A DNA stretch of 64,000 nt. It comes from Nitrosospira multiformis (GTDB taxonomy: Bacteria; Pseudomonadota; Gammaproteobacteria; Burkholderiales; Nitrosomonadaceae). The stretch is taken from NCBI GenBank assembly GCA_017306155.1, contig JAFKJB010000015.1:1-64000 (forward strand). Reading direction: 5' to 3'. Of the stretch, positions 55,967 to 64,000 are shown in pieces; positions within the stretch are counted from its first letter, which is position 1, and each line of letters begins with the position of its first letter. A model generated the notes under the pieces. It saw nothing but the letters and a program-made list of their open reading frames with translations, was not told the DNA's origin and searched no databases. A program made the translations under genes and the position numbers.

Positions 55967-58714
55967 ATGCCAGCAGCAATAGACAAAGATGAAAGTATTC
56001 AGAAAGAGGGAAAGAGGATCGAGTTGGTGAAGGATTCTCCAGGACAGTTTGCGGCTTCCGGTGCCGCCGCAGTAAGTGCAACGGCTAATCCGGATAAACG
56101 AGCGGATGTCAGTACACTGCATGCAAAGCGGGCTGTAGCCCAGGCGCAGGAAACCTCCGTTTCTTCCTTCAATAAAGAGGAAGTGATCCATGATCTGCAG
56201 CACTATCTGCCCTCGCAGGCGCCGCTGAAAGACTTCATTCATCACAACACGTTGCATGCATTCCAGAATTATAAGTTTTACGAAGGAACGCGCCATGCAA
56301 AAAAAATATTCGGATTTTTTCCCTCCCTTCAACTCCGTGAATATAGAGACCTGTACGACGCCGAGCGCATTCGCAAGGATATTCTTGAGCGAGTCATCTC
56401 GGAAAGAAAAGGCCCGGAGCATCTGGACGAGTGGATGGAGAAAGTCCTTCACAAGGAATATGACGATTCCGTTTCCCCCCGGATAGGCAAGCTGAGGGCG
56501 AACTGGAAGCGCCATTATCCTATTGACCTGGACCTGATGGTTCACCCGCTTCTGTTCAGAATCCTGTGCAGCTACCTCGATCAGGGAATTTCAGTATGGG
56601 GTTTCCCGATAGGGCACAAGGGTTTTCTTGCAGCCATGAAGGAAATGGAAGAAAAAAGCTTTGCCAGCTTTTTCAAGACGAAGAGAGCTAAAAAGCTCCT
56701 GGTGTCTGGAAACTGCAAGATGGAGGATCTGCTCAAGCTCGTGGTGGGGGATGAAACCCTCTATGCGCAGTATCTGTTTGACCAGCAGTTTGCGCATCCC
56801 GGCTGGTCGGGCATGGTGGCCACCGTCGAGGCCCAGCCCGCCTCCCTCCTGAACCCGAAGAACATTACCGTTCATGATCTGGTTGTCTTCGAGCTTTTGC
56901 TTGAGATTGACGCGCTCGATTCCTATTTCGGAGAAAGCTGGGAACCCATTGGAAGTATTCTGGAAGGACGGCCTGAACCGTTGTTCGATGATGTGCCCGA
57001 GACTGAGGTCGATACGGTTCTTTCCCTTTTGCACGATGCTTTCGAGTGGACGTACTATGACCAGGTGTTGACGGGAATAGCTTTGCAGGACAAGACCTGG
57101 GAAAGAAAGATCGAGAACAGAAGTTTCCAGACGTTCTTCTGCATCGATGACCGCTTGACATCGTTCCGCCGGTATCTCGAGCAGCTGGATCCGGATTGCG
57201 AAACGTTTACCACCGCCGGATTCTTCAACGTCGAGCTGTATTATCAGCCCGAGAACGGCAAGTTTTATACGAAATGCTGTCCCGCGCCGGTCTTCCCCAA
57301 ATTCCTCGTCAAGGAAATCGGTAACCAGCAGAAGATAAAGAAGGAAGTACATTTTTCCAAACTCACGCATTCGCTTTTCCAGGGCTGGTTTATCACCCAA
57401 ACCATCGGGTTTGTGTCGGCCCTGAGATTAGCCTTGAATGTATTCAAGCCGGGTTCGATGCCCGCCGGAGCCTCCTCTTATTTGCACGTGGACAAGAACG
57501 CGAGGCTCACCATCGAAAACAAGGACCCGAGCGACAAGGAAAACGGATTGCAGGTAGGCTATACCATCGATGAGATGGTCCAGCGCGTTCAGGGGGTCCT
57601 GACCAGCACGGGATTGAACGGAGTAGATAAAACCTTTGCCCCCATCGTTTACATGATTGGCCACGGGGCGTCCAGCGTAAACAATCCTCATTATACCGCC
57701 TATGACTGTGGCGCATGCGGCGGGCGGCCCGGATCGGTGAATGCCAGGACATTCTGTTACATGGCCAACCATCCCAAGGTAAGGGAAATCCTCAAGGAAC
57801 GGGGCGTCGTCATCCCGCCCACTACCCAGTTTCTCCCGGGCCTGCACGACACCACGCGTGACGAAGTCGCCTTCTTCGATGAAGATATTCTCTCCGAGGA
57901 AAACGCCGCCAAACACAGGAGGAATACGCTCGTCGTCAATGAAGCACTCGATCTTCACGCGAAGGAGCGGTCCAGAAGGTTGGTATCCATTGATACCAAA
58001 ATGAGTCCGAAGGAGATTCATGAGGAAATCCGCAGGAGATCGGTTTCGCTGTTCGAACCGCGGCCGGAGCTCAACCACGCAACCAATGCCGTCAGCATCA
58101 TCGGCAGGAGGAGTATTTCGGAAAACCTGTTCCTCGACCGGCGGGCATCCACGAGCAGCTATGATTACCGCACCGATCCCGAAGGCAAGTTTCTGACAGT
58201 ATCCATGGGCCCGATTGCACCGGTTATGGGCGGAATCGACCTCGAATATTTTTTCTCCCGTACCGACAATCACAAAATGGGTGCCGGAACGAAACTGCCC
58301 CACAACGTCATGGGTCTGATCGGAGTGGCAAACGGTGCGGATGGCGATTTGAGGACAGGACTCCCCAGCCAGATGATCGAAGTGCACGATCCCGTCCGTC
58401 TCCTGGTCATCATCGAGCATTACCCCGACGTGGTGTTGAAGGTGCTCAAGTCCGCACCGGCAAACTATTCGTTTTATGAAAACTACTGGGTGCATTGTGT
58501 GGCGCTGCATCCGGACACCGGGGAACTCTGGCTGTACAAGGACGGTGATTTCTCCAGGATTTACAAGCCCCTGCTGAACAATCTGGAAACCGTATCGGAT
58601 CTGAGCGCTTTGATGGAACGGGCCAAGAAGGCGGAATCGATCGAAACCCTGGATGCGGTTCAAGAGAATTTACCTGTCTACTTTATCGAGAAGAAGGAGA
58701 GAGTGAAAAAATGA
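55967..58714 (+). CDS. dabA: DabA, inorganic-carbon accumulation complex subunit (DUF2309/UPF0753)
   Basis: DabA is the cytosolic carbonic-anhydrase-like subunit of the DAB pump, which traps CO2 as bicarbonate, driven by the ion gradient through DabB. The 915-residue protein has the zinc and active-site set expected from Halothiobacillus DabA: Cys392 and Asp394 in FFCIDDR, His566 in MIGHGASS and Cys581 in DCGACGG, with His-to-Cys spacing of 15 as in that protein. About 70 N-terminal residues before the core (Ala/Lys/Glu-rich) seem to be an extension. ATG 55967 has GAGGGG upstream; the frame from 55901 is rejected. Overlaps dabB by four bases. Confidence 0.93.
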   Translation: MPAAIDKDESIQKEGKRIELVKDSPGQFAASGAAAVSATANPDKRADVSTLHAKRAVAQAQETSVSSFNKEEVIHDLQHYLPSQAPLKDFIHHNTLHAFQNYKFYEGTRHAKKIFGFFPSLQLREYRDLYDAERIRKDILERVISERKGPEHLDEWMEKVLHKEYDDSVSPRIGKLRANWKRHYPIDLDLMVHPLLFRILCSYLDQGISVWGFPIGHKGFLAAMKEMEEKSFASFFKTKRAKKLLVSGNCKMEDLLKLVVGDETLYAQYLFDQQFAHPGWSGMVATVEAQPASLLNPKNITVHDLVVFELLLEIDALDSYFGESWEPIGSILEGRPEPLFDDVPETEVDTVLSLLHDAFEWTYYDQVLTGIALQDKTWERKIENRSFQTFFCIDDRLTSFRRYLEQLDPDCETFTTAGFFNVELYYQPENGKFYTKCCPAPVFPKFLVKEIGNQQKIKKEVHFSKLTHSLFQGWFITQTIGFVSALRLALNVFKPGSMPAGASSYLHVDKNARLTIENKDPSDKENGLQVGYTIDEMVQRVQGVLTSTGLNGVDKTFAPIVYMIGHGASSVNNPHYTAYDCGACGGRPGSVNARTFCYMANHPKVREILKERGVVIPPTTQFLPGLHDTTRDEVAFFDEDILSEENAAKHRRNTLVVNEALDLHAKERSRRLVSIDTKMSPKEIHEEIRRRSVSLFEPRPELNHATNAVSIIGRRSISENLFLDRRASTSSYDYRTDPEGKFLTVSMGPIAPVMGGIDLEYFFSRTDNHKMGAGTKLPHNVMGLIGVANGADGDLRTGLPSQMIEVHDPVRLLVIIEHYPDVVLKVLKSAPANYSFYENYWVHCVALHPDTGELWLYKDGDFSRIYKPLLNNLETVSDLSALMERAKKAESIETLDAVQENLPVYFIEKKERVKK

Positions 58715-60603
58715 CGATGCCGCTGCTAACCTCGCTGCTTGGGTTATTCATATTCATCCCGTTGATCGGGTTTGCGCTCACCATGCTCGTGCCGAAAAAG
58801 AATGAGGATGCCATTTCCTGGGTAGCTTACTCCACTGTCGGTTCGCACATGGTTTTGGCCTGGATATTCCTGGCCCTCTGGCTGTTCGCCGGGTACCCGA
58901 CGCTCGAGACAATTGAGCTTATCCTGTACAACACGGAAAGTTACAAGTTTTTCATTTCATTCTATTTCGACAAAATTACCGCGGTTTATCTGTTCGTCGG
59001 CTCCTTCCTCTGCTTTCTGGTCACCGTCTACTCCAGATGGTATCTTCATCGTGAAAGGGGGTATAAGCGGTTTTTCAACACCATCCTGTTCTTTTTCATT
59101 GGCTACAACATCATTATTTTCTCCGGTAATTTCGAGACGCTCTTCATCGGTTGGGAAGTTCTGGGGATCACGTCCTTCCTCCTGATCGGGTTCTACAGGG
59201 AGCGGTACCTGCCGGTAAAAAATGCGCTCAAGGTATTCACGGTGTTTCGCGTGGCGGATATGGGCCTGATCCTGGTCATCTGGATGAGTCATCATCTGTG
59301 GCACGAAAACATCACGTTCTCCAAGCTCATGCATCCGGAACTGGTTGCGCAGACTCTTGAGGGCAACGAGACATTGGGGATTTTGATCGGATTAATGCTC
59401 CTGCTGGCGGCCGCCGTGAAATCGGGCCAACTCCCGTTCTCTTCCTGGGTGCCCAGAGCAATGGAGGGACCCACTCCATCGAGTGCAATCTTTTACGGAT
59501 CGCTCTCGGTTCATCTGGGCGTCTTCCTTTTGCTGAGAACGTTTCCATTCTGGGAAAACCAGCTTGTTGTGGTGGTGCCTGTGATTCTTCTTGGCCTGGC
59601 AACCGCCGTCATCGCGACCCTTATTTCACGCGTCCAGTCCTCGATCAAGACGCAGATTGCCTACTCTTCGGTGGCGCAGATCGGCATCATTTTCGTGGAA
59701 GTCGCGCTAGGATTTTATGACCTTGCCTTGATCCATTTGGCGGGAAATGCATTCCTGCGGACGTATCAGCTTCTGGTTTCGCCGTCGGCCGTGACCTTCC
59801 TGCTCCGTGATCAGTTCTACAACTTTGTTCCAAGGGAATACAGCGACAAACACTCCACATCCAAGCAGATCGAATATGCGGCCTATATGCTGAGCGTGAA
59901 GGAGTTCAACCTCGATTCGTTCATGTACTTCTTCTTCTGGGATCCTGTGAAATGGATCGGCAGGAAGCTGAACATGGTGTTATCCGGAACTGGCGGTTTC
60001 ATTATCGCTACCACGCTTTTCCTCGTCGGCCTCGCCTGCCTGTACTATGAGCAGTCTTTACCCGTCGGGGTCCAGCAATTCCTGCCGACACTGTTCGCCT
60101 TCATCGCGCTGATCGTCGTGCTGAAGTCATTCTCGGAAAGAATGAGTCCCCAGTTGAGCTGGTACTTCGTCGTCATGAATCATCTCTGGATCGCGCTTGC
60201 CATCTCGTTTTACGATGAAGTGACGACTCGGGAGATCGTCATTTATATAAGCGGCATTCTCCTTTCAGGCTTTGTGGGATACGTGTGTCTGACCCAACTG
60301 AAATCGAGCGAGCGGAGGGTGGACCTGAAGGAACCTCAGGGTCAGGGTCATGTGTTTGAATACCCCGGCCAGGCTTTCATTTTCCTGCTTGCGTGTCTGG
60401 GCCTGATGGGTTTTCCTATTACGCCATCGTTCCTGGGAATAGACCTGATCTTCACTCATATTCACACAGACCAGATCGTATTTGCATTCATTCTCGCACT
60501 GAGCTTCATCATCGTCGGTCTCTCTCTGGTAAGAATATATTCACGGGTTTATCTTGGGCCTCATGTTAAAACTTATCATGCCGTTCCCTTCAAAAACTCG
60601 TGA
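58711..60603 (+). CDS. dabB: DabB, membrane subunit of the DAB inorganic-carbon pump (NuoL-like)
   Basis: The 630-residue protein has about 14-15 membrane helices and belongs to the proton-conducting NuoL/MrpA family. WEVLGITSFLLIGFYRERYL, VKSGQLPFSSWVPRAMEGPT and SSAIFYGSLSVHLGVF are classic segments with the charged residues of the proton path. Coupled by an ATGA overlap to dabA, it is the DabB partner that supplies cation flow. No other Nuo or Mrp subunits are nearby, which excludes complex I. It has a long C-terminal membrane region after about residue 400. Confidence 0.93.
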   Translation: MTMPLLTSLLGLFIFIPLIGFALTMLVPKKNEDAISWVAYSTVGSHMVLAWIFLALWLFAGYPTLETIELILYNTESYKFFISFYFDKITAVYLFVGSFLCFLVTVYSRWYLHRERGYKRFFNTILFFFIGYNIIIFSGNFETLFIGWEVLGITSFLLIGFYRERYLPVKNALKVFTVFRVADMGLILVIWMSHHLWHENITFSKLMHPELVAQTLEGNETLGILIGLMLLLAAAVKSGQLPFSSWVPRAMEGPTPSSAIFYGSLSVHLGVFLLLRTFPFWENQLVVVVPVILLGLATAVIATLISRVQSSIKTQIAYSSVAQIGIIFVEVALGFYDLALIHLAGNAFLRTYQLLVSPSAVTFLLRDQFYNFVPREYSDKHSTSKQIEYAAYMLSVKEFNLDSFMYFFFWDPVKWIGRKLNMVLSGTGGFIIATTLFLVGLACLYYEQSLPVGVQQFLPTLFAFIALIVVLKSFSERMSPQLSWYFVVMNHLWIALAISFYDEVTTREIVIYISGILLSGFVGYVCLTQLKSSERRVDLKEPQGQGHVFEYPGQAFIFLLACLGLMGFPITPSFLGIDLIFTHIHTDQIVFAFILALSFIIVGLSLVRIYSRVYLGPHVKTYHAVPFKNS

Positions 60604-61275
60604 ACGTGAAGCCATGAGACGAAAGCAGGAATAAGCAGACAAATCTGATGGAAATGAAAGGCGCCGGCTTGAACCCAGGGAATCAGAAGCCATGCGAGAG
60701 AAACCCCGGAATAAAGTTGGCGCCCGCCGAACGAGTGAGTATCTACAAAAGAGTTATCAGGAAATAAGGAGGTATCCGAGTAATGAATGATAAGTGAACG
60801 CCTCAGAAGGTTTCGGAAGATGTGTCCGCTCTCCCGCAAGGGAGTGCCAGAGCGTTGACAAATTGCTTCTGATCAATTTCAGTCACGCAATTACGCCTCA
60901 TCATAGGAAATAAAAGACAAAGTATGCGAAGCCTCAAGCACTTCGAAAGAAAAGAGATGCCGGGGTGCAAAGGGTGGGAAAGGGAAATGCGGGATGATAT
61001 TCCCTGCTTTGAGCAACTCCTCTGAAAGGAGGTGGAATAAAAGATGAATTATATCACAAATGTGAAGTCGAATGGCGCAGTGCCTGGAAGTCTGGGAAGT
61101 CTGGTTGGGACGAACACACTTGTGTTTCATAGACGGAAAATACCACGGATGCGACTCTTCAAACCCTCTGGATAAGCCCGCAATTGGCAGGCCTGACAGG
61201 TGAATGGAAATTAATGGAAATATGAGACTTTTTTATCCGGGATATTTAAAATCCAATTAACAGGAGTTATCACTG
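60604..61275. other. 672-bp gap between dabB and sulP
   Basis: No known gene. The plus strand carries strong ribosome-binding sites that are wasted on tiny frames: AAGGAGG before a four-codon ORF at 60783-60797, and AAAGGAGGTGG before a 43-codon ORF at 61044-61175. A small stem CTCCC-GCAA-GGGAG lies near 60814-60827. The region could be a regulatory leader, a small RNA locus or the remains of a lost gene. Confidence 0.45.
61044..61175 (+). CDS. Possible 43-residue small protein
   Basis: ATG 61044 follows AAAGGAGGTGG at eight to nine bases, one of the best ribosome-binding sites in the window. The peptide (MNYITNVKSNGAVPGSLGSL ... ending KPSG) is basic in its C-terminal half and has a Gly-Ser-Leu repeat from a 9-bp tandem duplication. 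It matches nothing I know. It lies 100 bp before sulP, so it may be a leader peptide, a real small protein or chance. Confidence 0.35.
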   Translation: MNYITNVKSNGAVPGSLGSLVGTNTLVFHRRKIPRMRLFKPSG

Positions 61276-62937
61276 ATGAGTTCAGCTACTGCAACTACTG
61301 CCTCTCCCACTAAACTGACAGTACCGAAAGACGGTCTGGCAGGGATGTTGGAGAATTTCCGGTACGATTTTATGGCCGGATTCTTTGTCTTCCTGCTGGC
61401 TCTGCCGCTTAGTCTAGGTATTGCCAAAGCGGGTGATTTTCCGCCCGCAATGGGCGTGCTTACCGCTATGATCGGCGGACTGCTGGTCGCGTTCTTTGCC
61501 GGTTCACAACTAACCATCAAGGGTCCTGCGGCGGGTTTGATTACCATTGTCGCAGGTTGCGTTGCTGAAGTCGGCGGTGGTCCGGAAGGGTGGAAAATGG
61601 CTCTGGGCGTCATGGTAGTAGCAGGCGCACTGCAAGTCGTTATCGGCTTCATGAGAGCGGGTTCGCTTAGCGATTTCTTCCCGCTGTCCGCGGTGCATGG
61701 AATGCTGGCTGCGATCGGGCTTATCATTATTTCGAAGCAGGCGCACATCCTCCTCGGAATAGACCCGGCGACACTGGCGGGAATGGGCCCTGTGAAACTT
61801 TATGCCCACCTGCCCCATTCCATCATGAATCCGAACGGGCCTGTGGCAATAGTGGGGATACTCAGCCTGATCGTCCTGTTTGGATTGCCTATGATAAAAA
61901 GCCCTTTAGTAAAGAAAATTCCAGCCCCAATGATTGTATTGCTGATAGCTATCCCCGCTGCTATGGCTCTGGATTTCAAGGGAACGCAACCCGCCCATAT
62001 CCTCGTGCACATCGGCGATTTCTGGAAGGAAATTGCTTTTAATGCTGATTTCTCGCAAATCGGGACAGGGGCATTCTGGAAATATGTGATCATGTTTCTG
62101 CTGGTAGGGAGCCTGGAGTCCTGCCTGACCGTCAAAGCAATTGACAGCCTGGATCCCTGGAGGCGGCAATCGAATTTCAACAAGGACTTGATCGCCGTCG
62201 GTGCGGGCAACACACTCGCCGCTGTAGTGGGTGGGTCCCCAATGATATCGGAAGTGGCACGGAGTTCGGCTAACGTCGGTTTCGGTGGACGCACGCGCTG
62301 GGCCAATTTCTTCCACGGCCTCTGCCTGTTTGTCTCGATGCTGCTCCTGGTCCCTGTGATCGAGATGATTCCGAATGCCGCACTGGCAGCCATGCTGATC
62401 TTCGTCGGTTACCGGTTGGCCTCTCCGCATGAGTTCTTCAAAACCTACAAGATTGGCAGTGAGCAGTTGACGATCTTCCTGGTCACGATCGCAGTGACGG
62501 TCGCTACCGACCTGTTGATGGGTATCGGCGCAGGTATTCTCGTCAAATTTGTCTTCCATATAGTAAACGGTGCATCGTTCGGCAATCTTTTCGCGGCACG
62601 CTATCAACTGAAGCAGACTGGAAATCAGTACTACATGAACGTTCAGGACGCTGCGATATTTTCCAACCTGATCGGCTTCAAGAAGGTACTGACCAAGTTT
62701 GACCCCAAAAAGGAAGTCGTTCTGGACTTCAGCCAGGCAACGCTGGTCGATCATACCTTCATGGAATTCCTGGAGCATTTCGAGGAACAATATGTCGAAA
62801 ATGGGGGAGCGGTGACGGTAACGGGTTTCGAACGCTTCCAGCCTTTCTCTGCTCATCCACTGGCGGGAAGAAAGGCGAAGAAGGAAAAAGTCGCCGCTAC
62901 CACGCCTTCGCTTGGCGGTAGCACCACGAGGGAGTAA
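61276..62937 (+). CDS. SulP-family anion transporter with STAS domain (candidate bicarbonate uptake)
   Basis: The 553-residue protein has the SulP membrane domain (FMAGFFVFLLALPLSLGIAK, GPAAGLITIVAGC, SSANVGFGGRTRWANFFHG) with about 10-14 helices, and a C-terminal STAS domain containing KEVVLDFSQATLVDHTFMEF. SulP proteins move sulfate, bicarbonate (BicA-type) or other anions. Position after dabAB and the presence of form I RuBisCO favour bicarbonate, though this is inference and sulfate cannot be excluded. CAGGAG lies ten bases before ATG 61276. A strong bidirectional terminator follows. Confidence 0.88.
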   Translation: MSSATATTASPTKLTVPKDGLAGMLENFRYDFMAGFFVFLLALPLSLGIAKAGDFPPAMGVLTAMIGGLLVAFFAGSQLTIKGPAAGLITIVAGCVAEVGGGPEGWKMALGVMVVAGALQVVIGFMRAGSLSDFFPLSAVHGMLAAIGLIIISKQAHILLGIDPATLAGMGPVKLYAHLPHSIMNPNGPVAIVGILSLIVLFGLPMIKSPLVKKIPAPMIVLLIAIPAAMALDFKGTQPAHILVHIGDFWKEIAFNADFSQIGTGAFWKYVIMFLLVGSLESCLTVKAIDSLDPWRRQSNFNKDLIAVGAGNTLAAVVGGSPMISEVARSSANVGFGGRTRWANFFHGLCLFVSMLLLVPVIEMIPNAALAAMLIFVGYRLASPHEFFKTYKIGSEQLTIFLVTIAVTVATDLLMGIGAGILVKFVFHIVNGASFGNLFAARYQLKQTGNQYYMNVQDAAIFSNLIGFKKVLTKFDPKKEVVLDFSQATLVDHTFMEFLEHFEEQYVENGGAVTVTGFERFQPFSAHPLAGRKAKKEKVAATTPSLGGSTTRE

Positions 62938-62974
62938 TGGTTCACTAACCAGTAAGCTTCGTAATAAAAATAAT

Positions 62975-63016
62975 AAAAGCACGATGGACCGCGTATTTCC
63001 GGTCCATCGTGCTTTT
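62975..63016. terminator. Strong bidirectional terminator between sulP and rsgA
   Basis: AAAAGCACGATGGACC (62975-62990) and GGTCCATCGTGCTTTT (63001-63016) are perfect 16-bp arms, plus one further G-C pair, around a short loop. A-run on one side and T-run on the other let it work for both convergent genes. Confidence 0.9.
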
Positions 63017-63106
63017 AGTTTATGGAAAAGATCGTATCGCAGCTTTTATGATACGCAACGCCTCCGTACTGCCCGTATCGAATGGAGGTAAGCGGAGTGG
63101 AAACTG

Positions 63107-64000
63107 CTACTGAATTTTCGTCCGGGAGGGAGAAGATGAATGACGCTCCGTGCGCAGCGAAGCGATCAGCTTATGGTAGAGGTCAATGCGGCGCGCGCTC
63201 ACCTTATTCTCCTGCACCCCATCCAGCAATGCGCACCCTGGTTCACTTGAATGACGGCAGTTATTGAACTTGCATTTGCCGATGTAGGGACGGAATTCCC
63301 TGAATCCCCAGGCAATATCTTCAATGTTCAGATGTTGCAGGCCGAACTGCTGGATTCCGGGTGAATCTATGATCAGAGCATTCCTGCCGAGATGATAAAG
63401 CCGCGCATGAGTTGTCGTATGGCGACCTGCGTCGAGTGCGGCGGAAATGTCGGCAGTGGCACGGTCAGCGGCAGGAACAAGCGCATTGATAATGGTGGAT
63501 TTTCCCATGCCGGACTGACCCACCAGTACGCTGAGATGGTTTTCCAGATGAGACAGCAGGGGTTTTACGTCATTTCTGGCGCTGATGGATAACAGAGTGT
63601 AGCCAAGCTCGCGGTAGAGCGAGAGCCTGCCCAGGGCAGCGCTGCTGGGCCCTGCCAGGTCTGTCTTGTTGAGTACGATCAGAACATCGAGCCGCTGGCT
63701 TTCGGCGGCAACCAGGCAGCGATTTATCAGTTCCTCGCTGAAGCTTGGGACTGCCGCCACTACAATGATTACCTGGGTCGCGTTGGCCGCGATGAGTTTC
63801 TCGCGGGAGATATCGCTACGGTATAAAAGCGCGCTACGCGGCAGGATCTTTTCGATAACCCCCTGCTCAGGCGCCGTTTGATGGATTTCAACCCGATCGC
63901 CGCATGCCGCCCCGCTCTTTTTTCCGCGTAACACGCATGTGAGCGTCGAGTCATCCTCGGTTTTGACGAGGAAATGCCTGCCGAAGGCCGCTACGATTTC
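63107..64000 (-). CDS. rsgA: Ribosome small-subunit GTPase RsgA (5' end beyond window)
   Basis: RsgA is a GTPase acting late in 30S ribosomal subunit maturation. The circular permutation is visible: G4 motif VLNKTD comes before G1 GQSGMGKSTIINAL and G3 DSPGIQQFG. The C-terminal zinc site follows in KCKFNNCRHSSEPGC. The reading frame stays open to base 64000 (EIVAAFGRHFLVKTEDD...), which is the N-terminal OB-fold, so the start lies outside and an internal GTG at 63934 is not the true start. Convergent with sulP. Confidence 0.94.
   Translation of the reverse strand, partial: EIVAAFGRHFLVKTEDDSTLTCVLRGKKSGAACGDRVEIHQTAPEQGVIEKILPRSALLYRSDISREKLIAANATQVIIVVAAVPSFSEELINRCLVAAESQRLDVLIVLNKTDLAGPSSAALGRLSLYRELGYTLLSISARNDVKPLLSHLENHLSVLVGQSGMGKSTIINALVPAADRATADISAALDAGRHTTTHARLYHLGRNALIIDSPGIQQFGLQHLNIEDIAWGFREFRPYIGKCKFNNCRHSSEPGCALLDGVQENKVSARRIDLYHKLIASLRTERHSSSPSRTKIQ

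Noticed and set aside
57428-58663. 411-codon open frame antisense to dabA
   Set aside because: DabA carries all its catalytic motifs in this stretch; the antisense frame has none of its own.
60783-60797. Four-codon ORF behind an AAGGAGG box as a gene
   Set aside because: Too short to call a gene. It is mentioned only as part of the unusual dabB-sulP gap.

Overview
The window reads as a chromosomal segment of a chemolithoautotrophic betaproteobacterium, most likely a Nitrosospira-like ammonia oxidiser. This placement is an inference. It rests on a red-type (form IC) RuBisCO with CbbX and CbbR, a DabA/DabB inorganic-carbon uptake pair, a SulP anion transporter, many RND and haem genes, and betaproteobacterial-looking housekeeping proteins. 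No ammonia-oxidation gene, rRNA or tRNA gene lies in the window, so genus is not proven.

Layout. 0-4.7 kb: an IS5-type transposase remnant abutting fabZ, then rnhB, slyD and a convergent mutS. 4.9-7.2 kb: an AT-richer accessory insert with a tightly coupled DUF262 plus HEPN gene pair (probable defence or toxin module) and a divergent small unknown gene. 7.3-20.4 kb: GH63-like glucosidase, suhB, trmJ, iscR-iscS, mlaA, a small membrane protein, a Crp/Fnr-type regulator, a dihaem cytochrome c, galU and psd. 20.5-22.4 kb: an Atm1-type ABC exporter. 22.5-28.9 kb: Calvin-cycle cluster cbbL-cbbS-cbbX with divergent cbbR, then transketolase. 28.9-30.06 kb: about 1.1 kb with no convincing gene and signs of decay, followed by a histidine phosphatase gene. 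30.9-42.0 kb: a five-gene RND efflux operon (two adaptor-pump pairs sharing one outer-membrane channel) under a divergent TetR/AcrR-type repressor with a recognisable operator. 42.1-49.3 kb: a complete SUF operon led by a second iscR. 49.5-53.6 kb: hemJ, aroB, dGTPase-like gene, hemE. 53.6-62.9 kb: a two-component system, dabA-dabB and a sulP gene. The window ends in rsgA, whose 5' end lies outside.

How the parts fit. RuBisCO, its activase, transketolase, DabAB and SulP form a carbon-acquisition and fixation set spread over about 40 kb. The two iscR genes have nearly identical promoter layouts (a TTGAC -35, 17-bp spacer, TATA-type -10, and two type-1-like IscR boxes exactly 28 bp apart), so iscR-iscS and the SUF operon are probably one Fe-S regulon. 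That would serve the haem and Fe-S demand of an electron-transport-heavy lifestyle.

The most unusual items are the DUF262-HEPN pair, the two-component system placed directly before dabAB with 11-bp-phased TTCAC repeats in between, and the 672-bp dabB-sulP gap with small ORFs behind strong ribosome-binding sites. All functional calls come from reading the sequence and from family knowledge. No search was run.
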